DNA of 64,000 bases from Pectobacterium aquaticum (GTDB lineage: Bacteria; Pseudomonadota; Gammaproteobacteria; Enterobacterales; Enterobacteriaceae), in assembly GCF_003382565.3 (NCBI RefSeq), contig NZ_CP086253.1:1302001-1366000 (forward strand). Direction: 5' to 3'. Of the stretch, positions 1 through 8,945 are shown piece by piece. The stretch's first letter is position 1, and each line of letters begins with the position of its first letter. A program made the position numbers and the translations under genes. Below the pieces are notes generated by a model that did not search any database, was not told the origin of the DNA, and saw only the letters and a list, made by a program, of their open reading frames with translations.

Positions 1-1
1 C

Positions 2-103
2 TGGATCTGTGATGTGTTAGACAACATCAACGACGAAGCGACCATTGAACGTGTGAAACAGAAAGTTCTGGATATCTGCGCCCGCTTCCCAGTTTACGCA
101 TAA
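2..103 (+). CDS. glyA: Serine hydroxymethyltransferase, C-terminal end (partial)
   Basis: Only the last 33 codons are in the window. They read WICDVLDNINDE, continue through an ERVKQKVLDIC stretch and end in RFPVYA before TAA, which is the C-terminus of enterobacterial GlyA. The enzyme uses PLP to interconvert serine plus tetrahydrofolate and glycine plus 5,10-methylene-tetrahydrofolate in the cytoplasm. A strong terminator follows 42 bases after the stop. The 5' part lies outside the window, so the start cannot be judged. Confidence 0.9.
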   Translation, partial: WICDVLDNINDEATIERVKQKVLDICARFPVYA

Positions 104-145
104 TTCGGCATTTTCTCTGACATCACTGTCGGAACACTTCCCAAA

Positions 146-171
146 CGCCAGCCTGAGTGCTGGCGTTTTTT
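146..171 (+). terminator. Rho-independent terminator of glyA
   Basis: A 7-bp perfect stem, CGCCAGC pairing with GCTGGCG across a six-base loop, is followed directly by six T. It sits just after glyA and before the 75-bp repeat block. Confidence 0.9.
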
Positions 172-172
172 A

Positions 173-528
173 TGGCGGCCATCCTTGGCCGCCACCCTTA
201 CGGGCCGTCGCAAGCGACGTTGAAAAACGTTCCCTACGTTTTTTTATGGCGTGCCATCCTTGGCCGCCACCCTTACGGGCCGTCGCAAGCGACGTTGAAA
301 AACGTTCCCTACGTTTTTTTATGGCGTGCCATCCTTGGCCGCCACCCTTACGGGCCGTCGCAAGCGACGTTGAAAAACGTTCCCTACGTTTTTTTATGGC
401 GTGCCATCCTTGGCCGCCACCCTTACGGGCCGTCGCAAGCGACGTTGAAAAACGTTCCCTACGTTTTTTTATGGCGTGCCATCCCTTGCCGCCACCCTGC
501 GGGCCATCGCAAGCGACGGTGAATAACG
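173..528. repeat. 75-bp tandem repeat, four near-identical copies plus one decayed copy
   Basis: The landmark GCCATCC recurs at 178, 253, 328, 403 and 478, an exact 75-base period. The first four copies are almost identical and the fifth is diverged. Each unit contains two successive hairpins, GTCGC-AA-GCGAC and AAAAACGT-TCCCT-ACGTTTTT, the second ending in a T run like a terminator. Because 75 is a multiple of three, several frames stay open through the block; none has a plausible start context, so I do not call them genes. The remaining bases to 630 hold only the ribosome site of the next gene. Confidence 0.95.
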
Positions 529-630
529 CATTGCACCGCCGTGTGCACTCTGACACAGTAACCGGCAAAAAAGAGTAGCCAACAAAAAAGTGCCGAAGCT
601 AGGGGAGTTCGTCATCGAAAGGGAGGAATC

Positions 631-1791
631 ATGGTTTTGCAATCGACGCGCTGGTTGGCGCTGAGCTATTTCACCTACTTTTTTTGCTATGGTGTTTTTT
701 TGCCGTTTTGGGGCGGATGGCTGAAAGGCGAGGGGCTGTCCGCTGAGTCGATCGGCATGCTGTTGGGTGCGGGGCTGGTGGCGCGCTTTGTCGGCAGTCT
801 GGTCATCACGCCCAGCGTGAAAGATCCGTCCAAATTGATTACGATGTTACGTGGGCTGGCGTTGCTGTCACTGGCGCTGGCCGTCGGTTTCTGGCTCGGG
901 AATGCCTGGCTGTGGCTGATGATAGTGATGATCGGGTTTAACCTGTTTTTCGCACCGCTGGTGCCGCTGACCGATGCATTAGCCGCGACCTGGCAGCGGC
1001 AGGTCGTGATGGATTATGGCAAGGTGCGCGTCTGGGGCTCGATCGCGTTTGTTATCGCTTCTGCGGCGACGGGGGAACTGGTCGCTATCTGGGGACACCC
1101 CGCGATTCTGGCAATCCTCAGCGCGGGGTTGGTTGTGATGCTAGTAGGCATGCTGCTTCGCCCCAGCGTGATGCCGCAAGCGGCAACGTCGACAGCCCAA
1201 TCGGTCAACGTCACACCGTGGAAAACGTTGCTGACCGAACCCGCGGTATGGCGTTTTCTGCTTTGTGTGTCCCTGTTACAGGGAGCACACGCAGCTTACT
1301 ATGGTTTCAGCGTCATTTATTGGCAGGATTCGGGCTATTCCGCCTCGATTATCGGCTATCTCTGGTCGTTAGGCGTGGTTGCGGAGATTGTCATCTTCAC
1401 TTTCAGCCAGCGCCTGTTCCGACGCTGGAGTGCGAGACAGCTTCTTTTGCTCTCGGCCTTATGCGGCGTGGTGCGCTGGGGCTTGATGGGCGCGACAGTG
1501 GCTCTGCCGTGGCTGATTGTGATACAGATATTGCACTGTGGAACCTTCACCGTCTGTCATCTGGCCGCTATGCGTTTTATCGCGGCACGCGGCGATGGGG
1601 ACGTATTGCGGTTACAGGCGGTGTATTCCGCGTTGGCAATGGGCGGGAGTATTGCGGTGATGACGATGGTGTCCGGTTTCCTGTTCGAACACCTGCAGGG
1701 CAGCACGTTCTGGGTGATGGCGCTGCTGGCGGTTCCGGCCCTGTTTATTCGGCCTTCTGTCAGCCACCATACTGCTGTCGAAAAGGCGTAA
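631..1791 (+). CDS. hcaT: HcaT-like major facilitator permease (3-phenylpropionate family)
   Basis: A 386-residue integral membrane protein with about twelve hydrophobic segments. The N-terminus (MVLQSTRWLALSYFTYFF), the PLVPLTDALA segment near residue 110 and the central LLQGAHAAYYGFS segment are those of enterobacterial HcaT (YfhS), a proton-coupled MFS carrier assigned to phenylpropionate uptake. The start is preceded by GGGAGGAATC, a strong ribosome site. No hca catabolic genes are nearby, so the substrate here is inferred from the family only. Intact and of usual length. Confidence 0.85.
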   Translation: MVLQSTRWLALSYFTYFFCYGVFLPFWGGWLKGEGLSAESIGMLLGAGLVARFVGSLVITPSVKDPSKLITMLRGLALLSLALAVGFWLGNAWLWLMIVMIGFNLFFAPLVPLTDALAATWQRQVVMDYGKVRVWGSIAFVIASAATGELVAIWGHPAILAILSAGLVVMLVGMLLRPSVMPQAATSTAQSVNVTPWKTLLTEPAVWRFLLCVSLLQGAHAAYYGFSVIYWQDSGYSASIIGYLWSLGVVAEIVIFTFSQRLFRRWSARQLLLLSALCGVVRWGLMGATVALPWLIVIQILHCGTFTVCHLAAMRFIAARGDGDVLRLQAVYSALAMGGSIAVMTMVSGFLFEHLQGSTFWVMALLAVPALFIRPSVSHHTAVEKA

Positions 1792-1834
1792 GAAATGGCG
1801 TGTACTGTCAAGATAACGTAGTGTGGTAAAAATA

Positions 1835-2494
1835 ATGTTACATTATAACGCTTTGAAACGGTGGTGCGGACAGATAACGTTGCTGATGCTAGGTTTGGCA
1901 TTCGGCCAGCCCGTTTTCGCTCACCCACACAGTTTTATTGATATGCAGACGACAGTTGAGAGCCAGAACGACAACATCACCGGTTTACGTATGCTGTGGA
2001 CGATGGATCCCATCACGTCTGCCGACCTGTTGTATGATGCAGGGAAGGCGAAGAAGGACTCTGAAGTCTGGAAAAAGCTGGCGGCGGAAGTGATGGCGAA
2101 TGTGTTAGGGCAGCACTATTTCACCGATATTTATCGTGATGGTCAGCCCGTGAAATATGCGCCGATGCCAACCGAATATCACCTTTCCCGCAAAGGCAAT
2201 CAGGCGGTACTGGAATTTGTGCTGCCGCTGGCGCATCCACAGCCGCTGGCGGGCAAGCCTTTGCTGATTTCTACTTACGATCCTACCTACTTTGTCGATA
2301 TGTCCTACCAGAATGACAAGGCCGTTACGCTCGCTCCTGCGCTTGCTTCACGTTGTAAAACTTCGCTCGTCACGCCGGAACCTAACGCTGAACTGCAATC
2401 CTATGCGCTGTCGCTGGATAAGAACGATGCGCCGGATGAAGACATGGATCTGGGGAAACAGTTTGCACAGCGGGTGACGTTGCAATGTCAGTGA
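1835..2494 (+). CDS. DUF1007 family periplasmic protein
   Basis: About 219 residues with an N-terminal signal peptide (hydrophobic run LLMLGLAFG, cleavage probably after PVFA) and then AHPHSFID, typical of DUF1007 proteins (COG3683). The mature protein begins with two histidines, which suggests metal binding. Its last ten bases overlap the next gene, a NicO-type metal transporter, and this pairing is common, so it is probably an accessory metal-binding subunit; no reaction is known. I chose the ATG at 1835; a GTG at 1823 in the same frame would add four residues, and neither has a clear ribosome site. Confidence 0.75.
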   Translation: MLHYNALKRWCGQITLLMLGLAFGQPVFAHPHSFIDMQTTVESQNDNITGLRMLWTMDPITSADLLYDAGKAKKDSEVWKKLAAEVMANVLGQHYFTDIYRDGQPVKYAPMPTEYHLSRKGNQAVLEFVLPLAHPQPLAGKPLLISTYDPTYFVDMSYQNDKAVTLAPALASRCKTSLVTPEPNAELQSYALSLDKNDAPDEDMDLGKQFAQRVTLQCQ

Positions 2495-3588
2495 ACCTCG
2501 GCTCACTGCCGCGTCAGCGTTCGTTGTTGAGCCGATTGCGCGATCTGTGGCCATTGTGGCTGTTCTTGGCGCTGCTGGCCTCGGCGCTGCATTACATCGT
2601 GGGATACTGGCCGCAAATTGTGCTGCAAAGCGCGATCTGGCAGAAATCGCTACATCAGCAGATGTCGCATCTGTTGCAGATGGTGGAACAGCAGCCGCAT
2701 CAGGCGGGGCTGAGCCTGATGATGTTCAGTCTGGTCTATGGCGTGCTTCATGCTGTCGGGCCGGGGCACGGTAAAGTCGTTATTATGACCTATCTGGCGA
2801 CGCATCCGTCGAAGCTGAAAAGCAGCCTGAAGTTGACGCTTGCCGCGTCGCTGGTTCAGGGGCTGATGGCAGTCGCGCTGGTGACCATGGTGTTAGGGAT
2901 TTTGCAACTGTCGAGTCGAACGTTGCATAACAGTAGTTTCTGGATGGAAAAGGGGAGCTTCGTGCTCGTTGCGGGACTGGGGCTACTGCTCTGTTTCCGC
3001 GCGTTGAAACAGCTGTATATCGTCCTTGTTCGGCAGCCTAAGCCCGCGACGATTTTGCGCGTGACGCCTTTACACGTAGATTCTTTGAATGCAACCCAGC
3101 TTAACGTACCGACCGATAGACGTATGGCGCTTCGCCCGATGCCTATGCTTTCCTCTTCTCCTCATCAGCACGATGCCGACTGCGGCTGCGGGCACCGCCA
3201 TCTCCCGAGCAATGAGGAACTTGAGCGCGATAGCAACTGGCGTACGCGGCTGATGATTGTGTTGGCGATGGGGATGCGCCCGTGCTCAGGTGCTATTCTG
3301 GTGCTGCTTTTCTCTAAAGTGATCGGCGTGTATTGGTGGGGAGTGGCCTCTGCGCTGGTAATGGCTGCCGGAACGGCGATCACAATCTCTGCGCTGGCCG
3401 TGTTGGTTTTTTACTGCCGTCGCGTGGTTGAGCGCTTAGGTGCAAACCGCGTATCACCCGTGTGGCAGCGTGCAACGTTTTCTCTTCTGGCTTTTGCTGG
3501 CGGGCTGATTTTAGTTGGCTCTGGCGTCCTGTTTTACCTCAGTGCACAGCCCGCGATGATGGGCGGCATTCGGCCCTTCTCCGGCTGA
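2485..3588 (+). CDS. NicO/RcnA-type nickel/cobalt transporter
   Basis: A 367-residue inner-membrane protein with about six transmembrane segments. The motif HAVGPGHGKVV near residue 90 and GMRPCSGAILVLLFSK near residue 265 are signatures of the NicO family (nickel/cobalt permeases and the RcnA efflux type). Between them is a cytoplasmic or periplasmic loop rich in His and Cys (HQHDADCGCGHRH), a probable metal-sensing or metal-capturing segment. It overlaps the upstream DUF1007 gene by ten bases, so the two are translated together. Import versus export, and which metal, cannot be decided from sequence. Confidence 0.8.
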   Translation: MSVNLGSLPRQRSLLSRLRDLWPLWLFLALLASALHYIVGYWPQIVLQSAIWQKSLHQQMSHLLQMVEQQPHQAGLSLMMFSLVYGVLHAVGPGHGKVVIMTYLATHPSKLKSSLKLTLAASLVQGLMAVALVTMVLGILQLSSRTLHNSSFWMEKGSFVLVAGLGLLLCFRALKQLYIVLVRQPKPATILRVTPLHVDSLNATQLNVPTDRRMALRPMPMLSSSPHQHDADCGCGHRHLPSNEELERDSNWRTRLMIVLAMGMRPCSGAILVLLFSKVIGVYWWGVASALVMAAGTAITISALAVLVFYCRRVVERLGANRVSPVWQRATFSLLAFAGGLILVGSGVLFYLSAQPAMMGGIRPFSG

Positions 3589-3658
3589 TTTTTCCTTTTA
3601 TTAACGCTGCGCTAAAAACCCATTGCTTCTGATAATCACGGCAGGATATCATTTAAAT

Positions 3659-3677
3659 AATGATAACTATTATCATT
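3659..3677 (+). promoter_or_regulatory. Fur box upstream of binding-protein gene
   Basis: A perfect 8+3+8 palindrome, AATGATAA-CTA-TTATCATT, ends 29 bases before the ATG at 3707. It matches the Fur operator pattern (inverted GATAAT-type repeats), so iron-repressed expression of the next gene is expected. Confidence 0.85.
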
Positions 3678-3706
3678 TGTAACCATAATCGCAGAAGGGA
3701 ATAAGA

Positions 3707-4834
3707 ATGAAGAAATGGCTGTTTTCAGTCGTTGCTCTGTTGGGGCTGAGTGCGAGCGTTGTCGCCAGCGCTAACCCGATTGTTATTGAAGACGTTAGTG
3801 GCAGGAAGGTAGAAATCAAATCCGAAGTGAAGCGGATTATCTTAGGGGAAGGTCGACAGATTTATCTGCTGGCTGCCTTTGATACCGAGGCTCCGTTCCA
3901 GCGCGTAGTGGGCTGGCGTGACGATTTGCCGAAAGCCGATTACGACGGCTATTTGGCTTACGAAAAGCAATACCCAGAAATTAAAAAGCTGCCGACCTTT
4001 GGCGGAGCGAAAGACGGCACCTTCAACGTCGAGCAGGCATTGACGCTGAAGCCGGATTTGGTGTTGATGAATCTGGAATCAAAAGCGGCGACGGATGAAG
4101 GCAAGTTGATTGAGAAGCTCAGTTCGCTGGGCATTCCGGTGGTGTTCATCGATTTCCGCGAGAAGCCGTTTGAGAACGCAGAAAAAAGCATTCACATCAT
4201 GGGCCAACTGGTTGGCAAACCACAGCGTGCGGAAGAGATTATTAAGTTCCGTCGTGAGCAGATTGAGCTTGTCACCGATCGGTTGAAGAACTATCAGGGT
4301 CCACGTCCGAAAGTGATGATCGACCGCGCGGGCGGCTATGATGAAGAGTGCTGCATGTCATTCGGTGATGAGAACTTTGGCCGCATGGTTGAAGCCGCTG
4401 GCGGTGATAACATTGCCAAGAACATCATCCCCGGCACCTTTGGTACGCTGAACCCCGAGCAGATTATCAGCTCTCGCCCGGATGTGGTGGTGGTGACCGG
4501 AGCTAACTGGAAAAACTACAACACGGCGAATGGCTGGGTTGGCGTTGGACCAGGTGCCGATCAGAAGGAAGCGCTGCAACGTTTGCAAAAACTAATGGAA
4601 CGCTCAGCATTCAAAACGCTGCCAGTAGCGACCGATGGCAACGCCCATGCCATCTGGCATCAGTTCTATGACAGCCCGTATCAGTTTGTGGCGATTCAGG
4701 TATTAGCAAAATGGATGCACCCGGAGCTGTTTAAGGATATCGATCCTGATGCAACGTTCCGTACCTTCCATGAGAAGTTCCTGCCGCTGCCCTATCAGCC
4801 AGGTTACTGGGTCACGCTGCCAGCGAAGAAATAA
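3707..4834 (+). CDS. Iron-complex ABC transporter periplasmic binding protein (stand-alone)
   Basis: A 375-residue exported protein with a signal peptide (MKKWLFSVVALLGLSASVVA, cleavage near SANP). The body is a COG0614/TroA-like fold: two alpha/beta lobes, with RIILGEGRQIYLLAA near residue 43 and a central segment containing a Cys-Cys pair (GGYDEECCMSFG near residue 205). It is clearly paralogous to the binding protein at 8946-10064, which has a Cys-Cys pair at the same place. It has its own Fur box and terminator but no permease or ATPase gene beside it, so it probably feeds the importer encoded at 7060-8939. The ligand (siderophore or haem-like) is unknown. Confidence 0.8.
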   Translation: MKKWLFSVVALLGLSASVVASANPIVIEDVSGRKVEIKSEVKRIILGEGRQIYLLAAFDTEAPFQRVVGWRDDLPKADYDGYLAYEKQYPEIKKLPTFGGAKDGTFNVEQALTLKPDLVLMNLESKAATDEGKLIEKLSSLGIPVVFIDFREKPFENAEKSIHIMGQLVGKPQRAEEIIKFRREQIELVTDRLKNYQGPRPKVMIDRAGGYDEECCMSFGDENFGRMVEAAGGDNIAKNIIPGTFGTLNPEQIISSRPDVVVVTGANWKNYNTANGWVGVGPGADQKEALQRLQKLMERSAFKTLPVATDGNAHAIWHQFYDSPYQFVAIQVLAKWMHPELFKDIDPDATFRTFHEKFLPLPYQPGYWVTLPAKK

Positions 4835-4849
4835 CACTGCCAGATAATA

Positions 4850-4881
4850 AAAAGCACTGGGCTCTATGGCTCAGTGCTTTT
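4850..4881 (+). terminator. Rho-independent terminator after binding-protein gene
   Basis: A 10-bp stem, AAAAGCACTG with CAGTGCTTTT around a 12-base loop, starts 15 bases after the stop codon. The flanking A and T runs make it usable from both directions. Confidence 0.85.
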
Positions 4882-5264
4882 CTGTACTGATTTCATCATC
4901 CTGCAAGTAGCCTGTACATTGGCTGTGTTATTTGGAGGGCTAAACCTCTCTCCGCTCATCCCGAGCTTGATTTTTTGAGCATTCAAAGCGAACACGTTTT
5001 CCCTTTCTGTTTATCGAATGTCGAATTTTTAGATTTTTTAACTATCATTAATTTTACTTTAATAGCCAATAATCATTAGTACGAATTTATTAAATGACAT
5101 TTGCGGTCAATACTATAAAGCTGCTTGCTTCTCTGGCGATAATGGATGTGGTGGCGATATCTCAGATTCTGGTTCGATATAACGTGTCGGAATAACCATT
5201 CCGTTCTTTACGCATATTTGAATCAGGAAAAATACGCGGTATAAAATTTAAAAACGGAGTGGCT
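4882..5264 (+). other. Non-coding region upstream of the chemoreceptor
   Basis: An AT-rich gap with no credible gene. The only signals I can support are the FliA-type promoter at 5116-5142 and the GGAG ribosome site at 5256-5259. Confidence 0.6.
5116..5142 (+). promoter_or_regulatory. FliA (sigma-28) type promoter of the chemoreceptor gene
   Basis: TAAAGCTG, then exactly 11 bases, then GGCGATAA. The sigma-28 consensus is TAAAGTTT-N11-GCCGATAA, so six of eight and seven of eight bases match with the correct spacer. It lies about 120 bases before the ATG of the methyl-accepting protein, as expected for a class III flagellar/chemotaxis gene. Confidence 0.75.
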
Positions 5265-6926
5265 ATGAATATCACACAACGCTTGCTACTGATATTCTCG
5301 TTAATGTCCTTAGCGTTGATCTCGTTGGTCATCGTTACATTGTCATTATTATCAGGCTTTCAATCTCGTGCTGAATATGTTCAGGAAAATACGATCCCGA
5401 GTTTCAAATACATAAGTCAACTAGTCGAAAAAAGTAACTCATTGGTACTTTTTTTGTATCGTCACCAAACCATCTCAGAAAATGACAAGCTCAATGCCAT
5501 TGAGCAGGATATAACGAAAACTTCTGAAGAAGTAAAAGCGCTTAATGATTATTACCTGAAAAATCTTTCGTCGAATGAAGAAGATACTCGGGTGTCAAAT
5601 CAGGCAGCGGATATAATTGGAAAAATACAGTCGTCACTTCCCGCTTTTTTTGCTGCATCGCGCTCAAACCAAAAAGAAGACTCTCTTAAGCTTTTACAGG
5701 GAATGGGGGGGCCAGGGGAGGCTGTTCGCAATTTAATCGCAACTTATCGCGAACAGTTTAACCTTAATGTTCGAATCGGGGATGAGTTGCGTAAGCAGAA
5801 TGTGGCCGCTTACGAGAAGTCATGGATCGGTCTATTATCGAGTTCGATATTGATTGTCTTATTGATCGGCTTTTTCGCGGTAAGAACGATTCTGGGCATT
5901 AGAAAAAGTCTGAACGCCATGAGCCAAACGATGGAAAACGTGAGCCATAGTCTTAACCTGACAATACAGGCAGATGAACGACGTAAAGATGAGGTAGGAA
6001 ATACGGCCAGAGCCTTCAATAGCCTGATCCACCGAGTCTCATCTGCATTGGCTGCCGTGAGTGCATCGTCGCAGTCGGTAAGCAGTGCGGCGACGCAGAT
6101 TGCGGCGGGGAATGAAGATTTGTCATCCCGAACTGAAGAACAGGCTGCTTCGCTGGAGCAAACGGCTGCGAGTATGACGGAACTTGCGGAAACGGTGCGT
6201 CAGAATGCGGAGAACACACAACAGGCGAGTCTGCTGGCGGGGAATGCTAGCCGGATTTCGATCAATAGCGCGGATTCCGTCAGCACCATGCTGAATACAA
6301 TGGAACACATTCGTACTAGCTCAGGTAAGATCACCGACATCATTGCGCTTATCGAAGGCATTGCATTTCAGACCAACATTCTTGCCCTGAATGCGGCGGT
6401 AGAAGCGGCACGCGCTGGTGAACAAGGCCGCGGTTTCGCCGTGGTTGCGGGAGAAGTACGCACACTGGCACAGCGGTCATCTACGGCAGCGCGTGAAATC
6501 AAGGACTTAATTGATGCCTCAAATTCGCTGGTATCGGAAGGTGTGGATCAAGCGAGTGATGTAGGAAAAAATATGTCGGCGATGAAAGACGCCATCCAGC
6601 AGGTGACCGACTTAGTGAATGAAATCGCGGCGGCAACGGAAGAGCAAAGTAAGGGAATTAACTTAGTACATCAGGCAGTTAATCAGATGGATGATGTGAC
6701 TCAGCAAAATGCTTCATTGGTGGAGGAGGCCTCTGCGGCGTCGCAATCGTTACAAGAACAAGCCAATACGTTGAGCCAATTGGTCGGACAATTCATTGTA
6801 GGACAGGAATCTTCCTTGGCGCACTCTTCAGCGCCTGTGCCACTAGGAATACTCGCGCCGCGTCTCTCGTCCGTGAAGAAAAAAAGTTCTGCTGCTCAGG
6901 ATGAAGCGGACTGGCAACGCTTTTAA
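5265..6926 (+). CDS. Methyl-accepting chemotaxis protein with C-terminal tethering pentapeptide
   Basis: A 553-residue chemoreceptor: transmembrane segment about 7-29, a periplasmic helical sensor to about 185, second transmembrane segment about 188-210, HAMP to about 262, then the conserved signalling hairpin with GIAFQTNILALNAAVEAARA. The last five residues, DWQRF, fit the aromatic-x-x-aromatic tether that binds CheR and CheB. ATG 5265 has GGAG five bases upstream; a GTG at 5259 in frame is less likely. A FliA-type promoter precedes it. The ligand is unknown, but it lies between two Fur-controlled binding-protein loci, so sensing an iron complex is a guess worth testing. Confidence 0.9.
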   Translation: MNITQRLLLIFSLMSLALISLVIVTLSLLSGFQSRAEYVQENTIPSFKYISQLVEKSNSLVLFLYRHQTISENDKLNAIEQDITKTSEEVKALNDYYLKNLSSNEEDTRVSNQAADIIGKIQSSLPAFFAASRSNQKEDSLKLLQGMGGPGEAVRNLIATYREQFNLNVRIGDELRKQNVAAYEKSWIGLLSSSILIVLLIGFFAVRTILGIRKSLNAMSQTMENVSHSLNLTIQADERRKDEVGNTARAFNSLIHRVSSALAAVSASSQSVSSAATQIAAGNEDLSSRTEEQAASLEQTAASMTELAETVRQNAENTQQASLLAGNASRISINSADSVSTMLNTMEHIRTSSGKITDIIALIEGIAFQTNILALNAAVEAARAGEQGRGFAVVAGEVRTLAQRSSTAAREIKDLIDASNSLVSEGVDQASDVGKNMSAMKDAIQQVTDLVNEIAAATEEQSKGINLVHQAVNQMDDVTQQNASLVEEASAASQSLQEQANTLSQLVGQFIVGQESSLAHSSAPVPLGILAPRLSSVKKKSSAAQDEADWQRF

Positions 6927-7017
6927 TCCTTCACACTGCGTGCGCTATAAATGATAAGCACGGCTTTTGGGCATGGTGAATCGAGAGCTGTCTTATAAGT
7001 AAGATGAGAACAAGCGG

Positions 7018-7041
7018 AGACGGTGAGGGGACTCACCGTCT
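7018..7041. terminator. Hairpin between convergent genes
   Basis: A 10-bp perfect stem, AGACGGTGAG with CTCACCGTCT around a 4-base loop, lies between the convergent ends of the chemoreceptor (stop 6926) and the ABC ATPase (stop 7060). There is no T run on either side, so it may act as a mRNA-end structure rather than a classical terminator. Confidence 0.45.
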
Positions 7042-7059
7042 AGTCGTACAGAGAAAAGC

Positions 7060-7860
7060 TTAGATGGTCGGTTCGCTGACCAGCCCGTCGATAATCACCT
7101 GCGGCACGCCCTGCGAACAGCGCTCGATGCGTCCGCGTACGCCATAGACCGCTGACAGGCTTTCAGGGCTAATCACCTCGGCCGGTGCGCCATTGGCAAT
7201 CAAATTACCGTTTTGCAGCATCAATACATGGTCGCCATGACGCAGCGCGATGTTGATGTCATGCACCACCACGACGGTGATGATGTTGCGCTTGCGCGTT
7301 TCCTTGCGTACCAAATCCATCACGTGGAACTGATAGTTCAGATCGAGTGCGCTAAGCGGTTCGTCCAACAGGAGCAGCGAAGGTTGACGGATCAGCGATT
7401 GTGCTAACCCCACCAGCTGTTTCTGTCCGCCGGAGAGCTGATCGAGATAGCTCAACGCCAGATGTTCAATGCCTAACTGACGCAGCAGGCTCATCACTTC
7501 ATCCTGCTTTTCGGCGTTGTGCATGCCGCCGGACGCGCGCTGTGCGACGATAATCGATTCCAGCACGTGCAGGTGAACGCCTGCGGGCAGGGACTGCGGC
7601 AGATAAACGACTTTTTCCGCCCGCTGAGCGAATGGCAACGTCATCAGGTTGGTGTCATCCAACCACAGTTCACCTTCGGACGCGTTCAGACCTGCCATTG
7701 CACGCAATAGCGTTGATTTGCCGCTGCCGTTGGGGCCGAGCAGCACGGTAATTTTCCCGCGCGGCAGCTCTGGGACGGACAGATCGCGAATCACCTGACG
7801 CTTGGGGTAACCGGCGCGAAAGTGGGAAAGGCGTAATCCAGAAGCGGTTTGCTGGTTCAT
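7060..7860 (-). CDS. Iron-complex ABC transporter ATP-binding protein (FecE type)
   Basis: A 266-residue ATPase with Walker A GPNGSGKSTLLRA near residue 43, the Q-loop near YLPQSLPAG, the ABC signature LSGGQKQLVGLAQ near residue 142 and Walker B LLLLDEPLSALDL, followed by the switch histidine in VVVHDINIAL. This is the FecE/FepC branch that energises uptake of iron chelates. Its ATG overlaps the permease stop by four bases (ATGA), so the two are translationally coupled, and it is the last gene of the operon from the Fur box at 10106. Intact; substrate unassigned. Confidence 0.88.
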   Translation of the reverse strand: MNQQTASGLRLSHFRAGYPKRQVIRDLSVPELPRGKITVLLGPNGSGKSTLLRAMAGLNASEGELWLDDTNLMTLPFAQRAEKVVYLPQSLPAGVHLHVLESIIVAQRASGGMHNAEKQDEVMSLLRQLGIEHLALSYLDQLSGGQKQLVGLAQSLIRQPSLLLLDEPLSALDLNYQFHVMDLVRKETRKRNIITVVVVHDINIALRHGDHVLMLQNGNLIANGAPAEVISPESLSAVYGVRGRIERCSQGVPQVIIDGLVSEPTI

Positions 7861-8939
7861 ACGTTTCCTCTGTGGCGCAGGATGATACTCAGGAAGAAGG
7901 GAACGCCAACCAGTGATGTGACGATCCCGACTGGTATAATGACGCCGGGGATGAGGTTTTTCGAGGCAACGGATGCCATCGACAGCACCAGCGCGCCAGT
8001 TAACGCGCTGGCAGGCAGATAGAAACGGTGGTCTTCACCGAAAATCATACGTGCGATATGCGGAGCAACCAGACCGATAAAGCCGATGGGGCCAACAAAC
8101 GCGACCGAAATGGCGGACAAAATACTGATGCGCAGCAGCGTCGCCAGACGCAGGCGGCGGACGTTAATGCCAAAACTCACGGCGCGATCTTCACCCAACC
8201 GCAGCGCGGTCAGTTTCCATGAGCTCATCAGCGAAATTGGCATCACGATGATGAGCACCAGCAGCAGGATGCCTAATTTTTCCCACGAGGCACGAGCCAG
8301 GCTGCCCATCGTCCAGAACACCAGACCTTGCAGCGTGTCTTCGTTGGCGATGAACTGGAGCATGGATACCAGCGCGTTGAAGGTGAACACCAGCGCGATA
8401 CCGAACAGCACGACGCCGGAGGTCGCGACCTGCGTCCAGCGCGTAATGCCATCAAGCAGCAACGCTGCCAGCAGCGCAAAGATAAAGGCATTTGCGGAGA
8501 TAAACCACTGAGCCGGAATACCGGGGATGCCGATACCGAGGACGATAGCCAGCGCAGCGCCGAATGCGGCGGCGGAAGAAACGCCGAGCGTAAACGGACT
8601 GGCCAGCGGGTTGTTCAGGATCGTTTGCATTTCTGCACCGGCCAGACCAAGTGACAGCCCGACCACGATAGCCATCAGTGCGTAAGGCAGACGAATATCC
8701 CAAACGATCACGCGCGTACCGGCATCGGCGCTGGCCGGATCGGTCAGCGTCTGCCAAAGCACATCAAGCGGCAGCCCTGAAGGCCCCATCGTGAAATCCA
8801 GCAACAACGAGCCGATGATGATCAACAGCAGTATCGCCATAACACCCACGCGGCGTCGAAGGATGCCGCGATAGTTGTCCATAATGGTGTTGGCATCTGC
8901 GGCAGTATTGCGGATACTCGGTTCAATGGTTGTACTCAT
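7857..8939 (-). CDS. Iron-complex ABC transporter permease (FecCD family)
   Basis: A 360-residue inner-membrane protein with about nine to ten transmembrane segments. RLPYALMAIVVGLSLGLAGA and the later FVGPIGFIGLVAPHIAR segment, the cytoplasmic loop that contacts the ATPase, are hallmarks of the FecCD/BtuC permease family. It follows the binding-protein gene by six bases and overlaps the ATPase gene by four, so this is a compact three-gene importer. Only one permease gene is present, so the channel should be a homodimer. Confidence 0.88.
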   Translation of the reverse strand: MSTTIEPSIRNTAADANTIMDNYRGILRRRVGVMAILLLIIIGSLLLDFTMGPSGLPLDVLWQTLTDPASADAGTRVIVWDIRLPYALMAIVVGLSLGLAGAEMQTILNNPLASPFTLGVSSAAAFGAALAIVLGIGIPGIPAQWFISANAFIFALLAALLLDGITRWTQVATSGVVLFGIALVFTFNALVSMLQFIANEDTLQGLVFWTMGSLARASWEKLGILLLVLIIVMPISLMSSWKLTALRLGEDRAVSFGINVRRLRLATLLRISILSAISVAFVGPIGFIGLVAPHIARMIFGEDHRFYLPASALTGALVLSMASVASKNLIPGVIIPVGIVTSLVGVPFFLSIILRHRGNV

Positions 8940-8945
8940 GAAAAA

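Noticed and set aside
173..528. CRISPR array
   Set aside because: Copies are directly adjacent with a 75-bp period and no unique spacers, and no cas genes are present.
157..578. Long open frames on both strands through the 75-bp repeat
   Set aside because: They stay open only because the repeat period is a multiple of three. They have no ribosome site and their products are five copies of one repeat.
8028..8757. Plus-strand frames over the iron permease gene
   Set aside because: They are antisense shadows of a conserved FecCD permease; the same applies to the many long frames opposite suhB, pepB, hisS, guaA and xseA.
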